DNA from: Dastarcus helophoroides
Taxonomy: Eukaryota; Arthropoda; Insecta; Coleoptera; Bothrideridae
Assembly (NCBI GenBank): GCA_028583605.1
Contig: CM053328.1
Location: forward strand, 4,719,304 to 4,783,303
Direction of reading: 5' to 3'
Length of the DNA stretch: 64,000 nt
In this document: positions 1 through 12,169 of the stretch, piece after piece
Layout of the letters: every line of letters starts with the position of its first letter
Numbering within the stretch: the stretch's first letter is position 1
Made by a program: the position numbers and the translations under genes
Notes under the pieces: model-generated
What the model was told of the DNA's origin: nothing
Database searches by the model: none
What the model saw: the letters and a program-made list of their open reading frames with translations, nothing else

Positions 1-221
1 TAAAGATGAAATTTTGGAAAAAAAAAACAGTAATTTTGACAAAAAAATTGGAAACCGAAATTTCGTGATCAAAAATAAATATTTTAGGAAAATAGTGCCT
101 ATTTAAAATTCCTAATTAATAAAATGTATTAACAATAAATACAACAATAAATATTAAAAAATCGACATCATGAAATGAATGCATTTCATACCTACAGAGA
201 ATACTTTTGAAGCTTACAAAT

Positions 222-370
222 TCTTGTCCCTTGAAATCAAGAAAGATTAAAAAACAAAAAATAGTTGCTCTTTTGTGTTTTTTAATCTTTGTTGGTTTCA
301 GGGGACAAGATTTGTATATCAATTTGTGAAGATAATCAAGGACTAATCTGTTCCACTAAAAAAAAAAAAT
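222..370 (+). repeat. Copy of the dispersed hairpin repeat family (short form)
   Basis: An inverted pair (TTGAAATCAAGAAAGATTAA near 232 and TTTTTAATCTTTGTTGGTTT near 279) is followed by GGGGACAAGATTTGTAT and the family's right tail ending in an A-run. The same blocks recur at about 14 sites in the window. This copy is internally deleted and lacks the CGAAACGCG core. Confidence 0.7.
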
Positions 371-504
371 ACTTTTGAGTAAAATGCTTATATTTTATAG
401 AAGTCTTGTACCCCAGTGGCAGGTTTGGCGCAGTCCTAGATGCATGTCAGAATTATGACAAATATAAAACTAGAATCCTGAAAAGAAGTATTTGGTCAAC
501 TTAC

Positions 505-3500
505 TCTATCGTCAAGAATTACTGCAGTGCTTCTGTGATCGAAGCGTTTTAAATCGACACCAAGTTTTTCAGCAAAGTGGTAATATTGCAAACTATCCAT
601 GGCGATTAATGACAGACTTTTGTTACCTTTACAAGCCAAACCTTTGATTTCGTAGTTCGTTCCTGATTGCAGATGACTCGAGAAGAAACTATTATCCATA
701 AATTTACTAGATTCTTTGAATATTTTACAATTTTCTTCCCAGTGGTATTGCTTTAGGTATTTACTGTTATATTTATCATTAGATTCTGCAACAAATATTA
801 AATAATTTATTCATATACATATTACCATGCTTTACTAGTACAAGACAGTTGTAAAAACACTTTTTCATACGATGAACATAAATTCTAAAATAACTTTAAC
901 TTCAATCCTATATTTTAAACAAAGCAAATCACTGATCCAATATTTTATTGATTTAATCTGAACGAGGCGAGTTTCTCTTTTTACTAATTCTACCACGGGG
1001 CACAATAAGCGAAAGCTTCAGTGCTGCAAGGATAACCGACCTCATAGGAATAATAATAGTAATAATTCTATCACGTAATATGTCACTGGCCCTAAAATAA
1101 GTAGAAAACTGACGTAAATCATATTAAAATCGTTGGGTGCATGCAAATGAATAAAACCAACAAAAGTGGCGATAAAATGATACTTTGCCAAAACTATATC
1201 TGTGCAAGTTGTTCAAAAAGGTGGCAAAAAAGCTTTCAAGAAAACACATCATCTTGCATTATGAAAACGCCACATCATATTTACCAACTGAAACGTTGAT
1301 TTTTAAATGCATCTGACGTACATCCCAGATATTCATCATATAGCCCCGACTTTTCACCTTGCCAAGTTTTCTTACTTTCTCGAATTAAATATAAACTTTT
1401 AAGGTTAACGTTTAACACACCTAAAGCTCTTAATCATATGAACAGATAACATCGCTGTGAACAAACGTTTGACAACTGGTTTAGTCAAATGTATATCACG
1501 AGTGGTATTTTAAGAAGCAGTTAGTACCATTAGTAAGTACTGAATATTTAAAGATTATTAGTGCATCCCCCATTTTAAGTATCACATTGGTCTTAAATAA
1601 TAATACCTGTTATCATCGATGTTGCATATCTATCAGAACTTGAACAGTACGACACTGTGCTTTCAAACGATCTTCCAAAGCTATCACATTGGCTCAGTGT
1701 AGGTCTTCTGCTCTTAAAAGAGCAATAGGATAAATTATACAGATTATCTACACTTAATTCGTGCGTGACTTGGAATAGACGAATGCTGACATCTCTCCAC
1801 AATTTCCAAATATTTGTGATAGTTTGCTAAATTCAGACAAAATAAGCAATTACGCATCTTTATATAGCTATTTATCTTACCAACTCTCTGCTCTCTTATT
1901 TCATTTTGAATAGTGTCAGTCACCGTCGATTCATCACAGTTGTAATATTCATAACCAATTTCCCTAAACTGAAAAAACAAGAAATAAAAATAGGAGCGAA
2001 AAACTAAATATTTATAAAAATGAACTTCGACTTTTTGACACAAAGTCTCTGGAAAAAAAAATCGAAATTTGGACAAAAACAATATCGAAATTTGAACAAA
2101 TACTTAACACTTATAAAGCAATTTTAAAAATTTCTGACTTGAAAAGGTTCTAAGTTCAAATCGACGAATTTTGATCATTTCAAAGGTTTGTCTATTTGCT
2201 CAGAAATTCATAACTTCTAGTCAAGTTGAGATTAAAGTAGAAGGCTTTTGAGTTTTTGTCAATAAATTTGGTGTTTTTTATCAACGTTTTCTTTTTGGCT
2301 CCAAATTTCGAATTCAATCCCGAAAAATCCAACTTTTTTTTAGAAAGTAGGAATTTTTTTATATCAATTTACAAGTTTCAGGTTTAAACTTCAAATGAAA
2401 CTCAAAAAATTCGAGAATTTCTTAACTGAAAACTTCCCTAAGTGCAATAAATGATTTTCGGTAGGCAACAATTTTATTAAAATATACAAATGGATAAAAA
2501 ATTGAGACATTTAATAAATATCTCACAAATTTAAGCAAAGCTCTAAAAAAAACTATTTCGCATACAGCTTATATCTTAAATTTTATTGTCATCACAACAT
2601 ACATGATAATACTTACCATACTATATATGTCATGATGAAATGATAATGGATTCCTTGGGAGAAACAGAATCAGAGATGGATTGTTACTAATGTAACTGGA
2701 AAGTACCAAACTCTTGCCTCCACTTGGAGAAAGCCAGGTTGTCACCTGATGAGTATGATTAATAATCCAAGTGAGTATAGATTCTGACCTCCATTCCCTA
2801 TCTTGCGGGTAAATCTGTTTAAAAAACTCATCAAAGAAACCGAGCATAAATAGTAAATTTAAACACCCCTACCAGTGTTTCATTCCAAAGCTGTAAATAT
2901 ATAATCGGTATATTAGCATTCCCATCTGAGTCGAGCTCTGACTGAGTCCTGATTGCAAAAACGAAGTCTTGCAAATGATCTTTTTCCAACATTTTCAACG
3001 CCGTCAAATAAAATGAAATATAATGCAAACTATAAGGCGATGCACACATCTCTGCTAAAACCACAACCTGAAAAACCAGGGTTTACATACAAATAAAACT
3101 AATCGAACAAAGACGTACATCATGTTGGCCCCTTAACTTCGTCTTATCCGTTACCCTCACCACCTGGGTGTATCATACTTTTTAAAAACTTAACCATATG
3201 CGACCCTATCAAAGGACCATTATACTGAATACCCCTCCCATGCGTTGGGTACGCAATAAGTACAGGCCACCTATACACTTTAAAATAATTCATCTTGCAT
3301 TCGCTGCCCGGTTGCCAGCAATTTATGGCAGCGAAAGTGACCTCGTCATGCATCAATTTCGCCGCCGCGTCAAATTCCTTACGGGCGTGTTGGCTTTCTG
3401 CATTCCAAGGCGCATAAAACATAACAAACGATATATCAGAAGCCCTGGCTACGCTAAGCGCTTGACTAATGTCGCCTCTGTACCAGTCGCTTATGTGGAG

Positions 3501-3836
3501 GCTGTTCTCAAAAAATGGGTAAGCCGCCGGGCTTTTACCAATTTTTGGGGGACTACTAAAATATTAATTAATATTAGATTTAAATGCAAGAAAACGCAAA
3601 ACTTACTCTTTTGTTAAGACAGCGTAAGTAACGGCCACTAGCACCATAATTATGAACTCTTTCACTAAGTGGAGCATTATTTTGAATAATTTAGGAGAAC
3701 GTGGTTTGTTTGAATTTTTTTCGTACTTATTCTTATCGTGTATCGTGGATTTGATAATGACAGCATTATTTTCGTCGTCGTGGCCAGTTTCAGGCGACAC
3801 ATTGTTTATTTTCGCATCTCTATCTGGCGATGTCAT
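505..3836 (-). CDS. TXNDC11: TXNDC11-type thioredoxin-domain protein (3' end outside window)
   Basis: Likely orthologue of thioredoxin domain-containing protein 11, an ER membrane protein of the disulfide isomerase group. Exons read on the minus strand: 3607-3836, 3119-3555, 2873-3067, 2617-2814, 1881-1968, about 1607-1826, 505-785. Exon 1 starts at ATG 3836-3834 and encodes a polar N-terminus and one hydrophobic segment (FIIMVLVAVTYAVL), fitting a single-pass anchor. Exon 2 holds a thioredoxin-like fold with FYAPWNAESQ, where the usual CxxC pair is absent, and AINCWQPGSECKM. Exon 4 carries WLSPSGGKSLVL and LILFLPRNPL, which match the vertebrate family as I know it. The redox-active C-terminal thioredoxin domain would lie left of base 1. 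Exon 2 needs one surplus base removed near 3166-3168 (a GGG run) to join exon 3, and the exon 5/6 junction is also one base out of phase. Family assignment is strong; exact boundaries of exons 5 and 6 are uncertain. Confidence 0.85.
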
Positions 3837-4449
3837 CACCGACAGTCTTCATAACACCAGTCTTTTTTAAATATACACCAACGATACATACATTTTTCTA
3901 GTTTATTAAGTGAACGGAAAATAAATTTTAACAAAAGTAGTTGTTGTTTGACAATTAATTGACAACTGACAGAAAATGCCGTAAATAAAATGACTTTTGC
4001 CATATGTTTTAGGTTATCCGACGTTGCCAGGTTTTAAGAAAAGTCCAAGATATCCCGAAATTGTATCAAAGCAGTGGCGTAGCTAGATAGGGGTAGTTGT
4101 GTGTGATACACGAGGGCCTTTTATGAGAGAGACTTTTCCACAAATTTTCTTGGGGCTAGTCTACAGGGGCCATTATCTGACACAAGATGAACATAATGTT
4201 TTTAAAAAAAGTAGCTACGTTTGAACTTTGCATAAAGTTTTTTACTTAAAGTATATTCTTTATTTGTTTCAATCTACTGTAAAATTCAGTGGTATGTTTT
4301 TCATGGAAGCTTTACAATTTTTTCCTTTCAATTCTTGGAATGTTTCTCTTGCATTTTCTAGCAAAGTTTGCGTTTTTTTAAATGCTGAATTTTTTTAACC
4401 TTCCTAAAACTTCGACAATTTGAAAATTTAAATTTTCCTCCAAATAGTT
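3837..4449. other. Intergenic and 5' flank of the TXNDC11 homologue
   Basis: Presumed promoter side of the gene ending at 3836. No clear TATA box was picked out. CAGTGGCGTAGCTAG at about 4073 looks like a DNA-transposon end, but no matching opposite end was found. Confidence 0.4.
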
Positions 4450-5270
4450 AAATTAATACGTCAGGATCTTACGAAGGCGTAGAAAGAACATTAATAAAAA
4501 AAAATTCAGAAATTTCGAATTTAAAGTCGAAAGTTCGACTTTAATCTCGAAATTCCGACTTACTTCTCGAAATTTCGACTTGAAACTCGAAATTTCGACT
4601 TGAAACTCGAAATTTCGACTTGAAACTCGAAATTTCGACTTGAAACTCAAAATTTTTGACTTGAAACTCGAAATTTCCACTTTTTTCTCGAAATTTCGAC
4701 GTTTTTCTCAAAATTTCGAGTTTGATTTCGATACTTCGATTTTAAACTCGAAATTTCGATAAAAAGTCGAATTTTCAAGATTTAAGTCGAAATTTCGACT
4801 TTAGTCTCGAAACTTTTAAGAAAAAATCGAAATTTCGTCTTTAATTTCGAAATTTTTAGAAAAAGTCGAAATTTCTAAACTCTGTGATTAAGTTAGGCAG
4901 ATGACAGTTGCGTCTCACCACTCCCCTTTTAACAATATCGACGGTTGGCAGTAGGATGCGTTCAGTAATTTTAATTTTTAATTACCAAATGTTCGTCTTT
5001 TTTTCTCGAAATTTCGAGACTAAAGTTGAAATTTCAAGAAAAAAGAAACGAAATTTCAATTTTAAAGTCTAACTTCCGGGATTAAAGTCGAAATTTCGAG
5101 AAAAAGGTCGAAATGTCGAGATTAAAGTTGAAGTCAAGAGAGTGGAGAAAAAAAATCGAAATTTCGAGAAAAAAGTCAAAATTTCGAAAAAAATAGACGA
5201 AATCTTTAAATATGTATTTTTTTTATTCGATATTCTTTTTACGCCTTCGTAAGATTTTGTTTTTCCTGGA
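4450..5270. repeat. Foldback-like element with satellite arms
   Basis: Inverted ends: CTTACGAAGGCGTAGAAAG near 4468 and CTTTTTACGCCTTCGTAAG near 5233. The left arm is a short tandem array of CTCGAAATTTCGACTTGAAA units (about 4520-4700). The right arm holds the complementary pattern GTCGAAATTTCGAGAAAAA. The middle (about 4895-4985) is non-repetitive. A related copy with the same middle lies at about 8290-8700. Confidence 0.6.
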
Positions 5271-5646
5271 ACTATTGATTTTTTTTTCGCAAAATTTCAA
5301 CTTTAACCGCAAAATATCTACTTTTTTCTCGAAATCTTGAGTTTAAATCCCAAAATTTGACCCATTTGTCGAGATTTGAATTAGAGCACTTTCGTATAGA
5401 TCCCTGCCTAAATTTTGGGTGTTTCCAAATTTAACCTTATTTCTGAAAGTTTTGAAGTTTAAACTTGAAATTTTTAGACACAAAAATTCGACAATAGAAA
5501 ATATTAATAAGGAAATTTCGAGTAAAATTAATATTTCTAAAAACCCCTGATTCATTAAAAAAATTCTAGAGTTTTCTCGTTTAATCTTGTAATGTTGGCA
5601 TTATTTCTGAGTTTATAATTTATTTTAGATACGGAGTCCTATAAGG
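5271..5646. other. AT-rich intergenic, no gene seen
   Basis: Degenerate TTTCGA-type sequence with only short, low-complexity ORFs. The last eight bases (5639-5646) are the left target duplication of the next element. Confidence 0.4.
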
Positions 5647-6345
5647 CAGTGTTGCCAACAGTAGCAGAATTCTGCTACAGTAGCAGAATTTTGATGCTAG
5701 TAGCATGTAGTCGGAAGGTTTTTTAAATTAATAAGATTGTAGCGGGATTTTGCGAACATCTCTAATTCGGACATAATATGCATGTATATCTAATTTGAAT
5801 ATTTCAGTACCTGTACAATCAACATAAACCCAAATAACGTAGTGCAGTTCTTTTCTCTAAAGCTATAATTTGTATATTGTTGTTAATTTTAATTAATCGA
5901 ATAACTTTTAGGCAGGATGCTGGATTCTTTTAATATATTGCATAGAGAAACTTCTTACTGCATGACTGACTGTTTTATTAAAAATTGACATTTGACATTT
6001 TTAGGAAACATAGAACAGAGCAATGCCAACTTAAAGAAAGTAAATAGTTCAAATATTGATTTGGCATTTCACAACATATATTTTTTATTCTTGTTAAGCA
6101 GTTAGTTTCATTCTGCAAATCCAGACAAACAAATGTCTCACTTGATTGACAATGAACTTCTTTCCGTTGCTATGGTAATCAAACAACTATTGTTGTGTCG
6201 TAAGGGAGAAGATCCGCCGTGCGTTCCATATGTGTAACAACCTTGTTTATAAAACATTCAAGGGTGGGCAGCAGGTTTGGCGGATAAATAGCAGGATTTT
6301 TTGTTAGGCGTGACAGAAATTGATATTTTCGGATTGGCAACACTG
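5647..6345. mobile_element. Non-autonomous hAT-type transposon with 8-bp target duplication
   Basis: The ends are CAGTGTTGCCAA at 5647 and TTGGCAACACTG ending at 6345, a perfect 12-bp terminal inverted repeat. They are flanked by identical 8-bp direct repeats CTATAAGG (5639-5646 and 6346-6353). An 8-bp duplication and CAGTG termini are the known hallmarks of hAT elements. At 699 bp with no transposase-like ORF it must have been moved in trans. An internal palindrome of TAGCAGAATTCTGCTA lies just inside the left end. Confidence 0.88.
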
Positions 6346-6353
6346 CTATAAGG

Positions 6354-8289
6354 AGATTCATCGGTAAGCGTACGCCATCGGTAATGTAAGTTGTCGAATG
6401 AAAATGGGACTGATTTCCACCCACTGACATCAGCGGCTTCTGTTGTGTATTACTTGCAAGTATTGTGCGAACACTGTAAAATGAGGGCTTAAATGAACCT
6501 ACAATCACATCACTGTCGTGTTAACCTTTTTTTGGGCTTTTCCTAAGAAAGCGTGTCCAGAACATCCTTTATTCATCTTTTAGTCAGAGAGGAGCTGAAG
6601 TTAAAACTACTTCAAATAGAATTCTGTGGTGCATATGTTTGAGGATCAATAGATGGCGATGAAGGCGGTAGCAGGTTTTCAATCCCATTTTAAAATTACG
6701 GCGTTACACAACCTTCTTTCTAGATAACCATAATTTTAGATAAATCTGCATCAGAGAAAGCACTGAACTTCTAATTTTGTAGTGGCAACAGCAAGAACTA
6801 GTAATATTTAGATATGGTCGTGTGGCAACGCTGTGGCGCGTGTTAATGATGTTTTGTGTTCTTAAAATCCTAACCTAAATATCGTTAAGTATTTTGATTT
6901 GTTGTTGAATGTGTTAAGAATAATTCTTTTAAAATTTATATCAATTTGTGCCGAAAATTATAAAGTTTTTAATAATGCAATTAAAAACAATATAGAAAAC
7001 ATTTAGACTGATTATTTCTGTCAAACCAATCCTGAGATATAGGCAACACATTAATCATCAAAATATGTTACTCGTGGAGGTAGCTTTAATTATCGTAATT
7101 TTTTTTTTAGTAATTTAACTAATAGTTTATTTAATACTTCGTATCCCGCTCTTACGCATATTTATCTGAAATGGACTAATTAATTCATCTAAGAACAATT
7201 TAATAATTAACCTTTCTTAAACATGTATTTCTAGTGAGATCTATGGTTCAAAAGACGACAATTCGAGAAAAAATCGGAATATTCGAATTGCAAAATCAGA
7301 ATTTTCCAGATTCGAAGGTAAGCTGCAGATTGCACACATGGTCGTGATTAAGATAAACACACGAATTGGTATTCAAAAATATTAAAATAATGTTCAAAAC
7401 CGCAATAAGAACCGGCGATCCTTTTCTGGTCGAAGTCGAATACTGTTCATAGTGTGAGAGCTAAAACGGGGCAGGTGGGCAGGTTGCAATAACTTCAGCA
7501 CAAAGGTTTCACAACAAACTTTATTAATTCAACGTAAAAAAATAACAAAATACGAGATTGGCGAAGCAACAAACAACCAAATTTTTGTTACTGTAATGTA
7601 ACAGTTTTTTTAATAATCTCTAATTCCACCAGGGCTCGCTTGATCCATAGATTGACGTTGACATTGTACTGCCAACATCAAATAATGAACAAATGGCAGG
7701 CCATTCAAAATTTAAACCCACAATTGGTTCATTGTGAATCCGAAATTAATTCTCGTTGGGATTTGATTTTTTCCGTCAAGCATAATTCAGCCAAACATTT
7801 TATTTTACTCAATCGGTTGACTGAACTATTCAGTCAATGAATAAATTCATTCAATCGTTGATTGATTATTCAATCGACTCAACGAAAAAGTTTGCTAAGA
7901 GCGTATGACAAAATGCCAAATTTTATAGAAAATTTATATGTACATTTATTTTCACGAAAATTTAGCACCGCGTAAAATACAATAATTAATATGAAAATTT
8001 ACGTTTAAATTATTTAGAACATATTCTAAAAATTCGTGCAAATCTGCGTATAAATGTTGGCAAAAGCACAATGTACCAACGCGTTCCTTTCCGCCAGAAT
8101 GGATTTTTAGGTTATGATACAAACCTAAGAAATAAATGCAGAGACATCGATTAAATTTTTTTTTCTTATGCCGGCTCTTCATTCTCGTCGAGGCTCCTCG
8201 CCGAACGTTTCGGGGAGACATTTGAGAGGACAAATGTAATTGCGAGGGCTATATCTACCCTCTCGTTCGCACTCCCGGGGGTCGTGCTC
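6354..8289. other. Intergenic, no gene supported
   Basis: Contains only short ORFs without exon-like structure. ATTCAATCG-type motifs repeat around 7800-7880. Two GGCAAC-containing fragments near 6783 and 6825 resemble hAT ends but have no matched flanks. Confidence 0.4.
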
Positions 8290-8700
8290 GTTTCCTTTGA
8301 CTTGAATTTCGACTTTTTTCCCGAAATTTTCACTTTAATTTCGAAATTTCTGTACTCCATGGTTAAGTTGGACAGATGACAGTTGGGTCCCACCTCGCCA
8401 CTTTTCCAGCAATTTGACAGTTGGCACTAGGGTGCGTTCAGTAATTTAAAATTTTAATTACCGAAATTGCCACTTTTTTCTCAAAATTTCGGGATTTAAG
8501 TTGAAATCTCGACTTTAATCTCGGAATTTCGAGAAAAAGAGTCGAAATTTCCAATTTAAAGTCAAAATTCCGAGATTGAAGTCAAAATTTTGAGACAAAA
8601 GTCGAAATTTCGAGTTTAAAGTTGAAATTCCGAGGTTAAAGTCGAAATTTCGACAAAAAAGTGGAAATTTCGACAAAAAAGGCGAAATTTCGACTTTTCA
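8290..8700. repeat. Second copy of the foldback/satellite family
   Basis: Shares the non-repetitive centre of the 4450-5270 element (GATGACAGTTG, GGTGCGTTCAGTAATTT). The centre is flanked on the left by CGAAATTT-type units in one orientation and on the right by GTCGAAATTTCGAG-type units in the other. Outer ends are not as clear as in the first copy. Confidence 0.55.
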
Positions 8701-9073
8701 ATCAACGGTATGCCATAGGGCTTTTATACATGAATTTTAATATCTCAATCTGGCAACGTCGTAGTATACAAACATATATGTTTTGTGATACAAACCGTCA
8801 ACTGTCAAAGTCAAAAACAGCAGAGTAATTTGCTGGAATTAAATTATGTAGTTCGTCTAAAATTTCGCCAATTTCTGTAACAATGATCGATTTTTCGAAT
8901 TATTTTGATAACAATAGTGACTATTACAAATCCAGTTTTGCAATTTTCGTTGCAATTCTGTATATGAAAGTTTTATACGTATTAGTTTTAACCTTGTTTA
9001 CGTTAAGATCTAGAATATATTAAGTAAATCATACTGGAAATTTCACTAGGCCAGAATTGTTAGTTTTACCAAA

Positions 9074-12067
9074 ATGCCTGAAAATATAGAGGTAAGTGTA
9101 ATAAAACAAATAAATAAAAAACTCTGTGATCCTATGAAGTTAGGCAACCATAGTCCATTTCAAATTAATGTGTACAAGGGTGGGCCGTGAAGTTGAAACA
9201 TCTTTTAGAAAAGTTACTAAAAAAATCACCAGAACTAATGCTGCCTTCACGGGTAAACATTTTAATGATTAATGCTGTTGCCTATATTGTAGCGTTGATT
9301 GAATACATTGTTTTGTGGAATACATATTCAATCGACGATTGCAGGGAATGTTTGGCAGAAATGATCTGATTAAATGTTGTTTTTAGCACCATTATTAATA
9401 AATGAAATAATTTTCAGCAGACATTGAATAAAAGAATTACTCCTAAAGCGTTGATTAAACAAATCAACGCCTAAAGTAACCGACAACAAATCAAAATATT
9501 TAATGATTTTAGGTTAAGATTTCAAGAACACAGAACTCATTCCTAGCGAAATTTTCGGAAAAAGTGAAACTTTAAACTTGAAATTTTGAAATAAATTCAA
9601 TAATATTTATAACTTGCGAAATCACGTCAAGAACATATTTAAGGACTAAATTTCAAAGTCAAATCTTAGCGGAGATTAAACTTGAAATTTGTATTCCATA
9701 ATCGTTGCACATAGAAGCTAACAGTAAACTGAAATGGTAATATTTTTAGTTCAAGATCGACGCTAAATGGTTAAACAGAAAGTTGAAAAGCCATAAAAAA
9801 TCTTTGGACCTAGGAGACCTAAGTAATGTGCTACAGAATTATCATTTTCATGGAATAGACTTTTTAATCCGACAGTTTTATAGAAAGGTGAGCTGTGTTA
9901 GATTTTAAGATATTGTAGATAAGATTGTGTCTCAGAGAAAAATGTTTCTTGTTGAGACATACAGTGGTTATCTCTATTGCTATCAAATATGCGCCTTATC
10001 AGAATTTATGCCTCCATCGGTTAGAGTCTAACCAGTTCTGGTATCCTTAGAATTGAAGAGTATTTTTGGGTCGATTTTATTCAGCCACATCTTTGGTAAC
10101 CGTTATTTTCTTCTTACAGCTTAAGGGAGTTATTTTAAACGAAGAAGATGATATGAATATGCAGTTGCAAACGTGCGTTTTTCTAAAATCTTTGCTCTCG
10201 AACGCAGCTGAAAAACATTTGAATTTTAATAGTTATCCCTGATCATCTGCTATCGAAATGGATGTATCACCTCCATCAGGTGAAATTAATCCCCAATTTA
10301 ACAAAAAAGTTAGGTGAGTGTTTGTATTTTTTATTGTTAAAGCTGGTTTATTTATTTGAATTATGATAATATAAGTTGACAAGTGACCAATTAAATGTTC
10401 TGTAATTAAACAGTTAAACGTACTCAAAATTGAAAATATGTACAACCGCAACCATAGACTAGTTTCGGTCTTCCTTGGCCTCATCAGCATGGTACGGTGG
10501 TTGTATACACTTCCAATTTAAAGCTGTTAGTCAGTCGTATAAGTATCCAAGAGAGTAAACCCCCATTGGGTGACTTGTAACTGACTTTTAACCGTTTATT
10601 ACGCACATAAGTTGTTATAAAGTTATTTAAGTTATATTAATATAAATTGTAATAATATTAATTGCAATAATATAAATTATGATAATATAAATGTATTCTA
10701 GGTGATTTTTTTGAGGAAGAAATCGTTCTGATACCCTTCAGCTTGATAAAAGCCTGTGAGGACTATTTGGATTCTGACATATTTTGCGTCATTGTAGACG
10801 AAATCCACGAAGTATCAAAAAAACTCGTTATTAAAAAATTAAGAGGGTCCTTCAATGTTGCCATTACCAGTCATAATTTTTATGTAAGTATTTTATCAGC
10901 TTGTTATTGCAAGTTATTTGTCAACTATTTGCAGAAATTCCCAAATAAGAAAACTCAGTGGGAGATACTCAATTGGTCTAACCCTGGATGTGTCGGCAAC
11001 TTTACCACCTTTTTGCGAGTAAGTTCAGAATTCCTTGAAAACTTTAAATAAAATTGATGCAACATCTGTAGAAACGATCCTTCTCTACTATCACTTACCT
11101 GAACTGAATTTTAAAAATGCTTACGAACAATGGTGGTTTAGACTGACTTGGCAATTTTGTGATAGCTTTCAAAAACCAAGTTTACAGGAATTACAAGTAA
11201 GTTTAACATCCCTCTGTACCTTATATCGCTGTACCCCCTATTTTTGTACCCTTTATCTCTGTAGTCTTTATCTTTGTATCGTTTGTGTCTGTACGCTCTA
11301 CCTCTGTATCTTCTATCTCTGTAACTTCTATCTCTGTACCTTCTAACTCTGTACCTTGTAGCTCTGTACCTTCTAGCTCTCTATCTTTTATCTCTGTACC
11401 TTTTACTCTGTACCTGCTATCTCTGTATCTTTCACTCTGTACCTTCTATCTCTGTACCCCATATATACATGCTTTTTTTGTAGGCATACAGAAGAACCTT
11501 GTCCGAGTTTGCAAATACCAAATCGCTTGTGATCACAGATCCCAACAAAACCAGAAAGAAAAGGAAATTGGAAGAGGTAACAAGCGATCAAGATGAGCAA
11601 ACTTCCTCAAATGAGGAATTCGATTTAAACAGATCCAAGAGTAGCGATGACTTTTCCAACAGCTCCAATACTTCGAATGAAACAGTGATCTACGAATTAG
11701 AAGAAGTTGATAGAAAAACTGACTATGTCCAATTGCCCAGCATGGACGAAAATCCAATCTTATCCTCTATTAATACGAAATCTGCAGGACAGTCCTCAGA
11801 AAGACACAGTGGCTGCAGACGACGTATCCAAAAAAGTAGTCTGAATACTCAATTTTGCAGGACATATTAAGTAATAAACCGATGAAATCTCCAAAATATC
11901 AATCTTATCAGGATTTACAAAGCGAAGAAAATTCCAAAGATTCCGGTGACATTTTCAAATCTTTAGTTTCCCAAGATGCTGCTGAAACTAAAGTGAAAGA
12001 AGGCGAAAGTGAAGATGATGATTCTAGGCGAAGGTCGCAATTGTGGTCGTTGATTTTCGATGACTAA
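9074..12067 (+). CDS. Unrecognised seven-exon gene, about 441 residues, with apparent indels
   Basis: Exons: 9074-9091, 9750-9887, 10120-10313, 10702-10883, 10935-11018, 11072-11196, 11484-12067, all with GT-AG borders. ATG 9074 opens a six-codon first exon followed by FKIDAKWLNRKLKSHKK. The N-terminal half looks helical and hydrophobic; exon 7 is acidic and serine-rich with a possible nuclear signal (KTRKKRKLEE) and ends SRRRSQLWSLIFDD. Three single-base shifts are needed: one surplus base in CCC 10237-10239, one missing base in exon 5 or 6, and one missing base around 11839-11867. With these changes the total is an exact codon multiple (1326 nt) and most splice phases agree. I do not recognise the family. 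It may be a functional gene with assembly errors or, less likely, a recent pseudogene. AATAAA follows at about 12106. Confidence 0.65.
11205..11462 (+). repeat. Intronic minisatellite, CTCTGTACCTTCTAT-type
   Basis: About 17 imperfect copies of a 15-bp pyrimidine-rich unit lie in the last intron of the unrecognised gene, between donor 11197 and acceptor 11483. The array gives open reading frames on both strands that are repeat artefacts. Confidence 0.85.
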
Positions 12068-12105
12068 CTCAGCTGTGTTTTAATGTGATGTTTTTAAGGG
12101 TAAAA

Positions 12106-12136
12106 ATAAATAAGTTTTAATCGTTCGTTGTTTATT
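12106..12136. promoter_or_regulatory. Facing polyadenylation signals of two convergent genes
   Basis: A plus-strand AATAAA near 12106 follows the stop at 12067. A minus-strand AATAAA (TTTATT at 12131-12136) follows the peptide gene's stop at 12170. The two 3' ends therefore nearly touch or overlap. Confidence 0.6.
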
Positions 12137-12169
12137 TAAACCACAGAAGCATTTATATCTTCTCTTACA

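Noticed and set aside
2744..2760. CTGATGA as a hammerhead core
   Set aside because: No GAAA box and helices at the right distance; it lies within a TXNDC11 coding exon.
3198..3617. Plus-strand ORF of 139 codons
   Set aside because: It is the antisense shadow of TXNDC11 exon 2, which has homology and splice signals.
6179..6508. Minus-strand ORF of 109 codons
   Set aside because: It crosses the right end of the hAT element and its target duplication, so it cannot be an old gene.
11285..11596. Serine-rich ORF over the CTCTGTACC minisatellite
   Set aside because: It is intronic tandem repeat between a good donor and acceptor.
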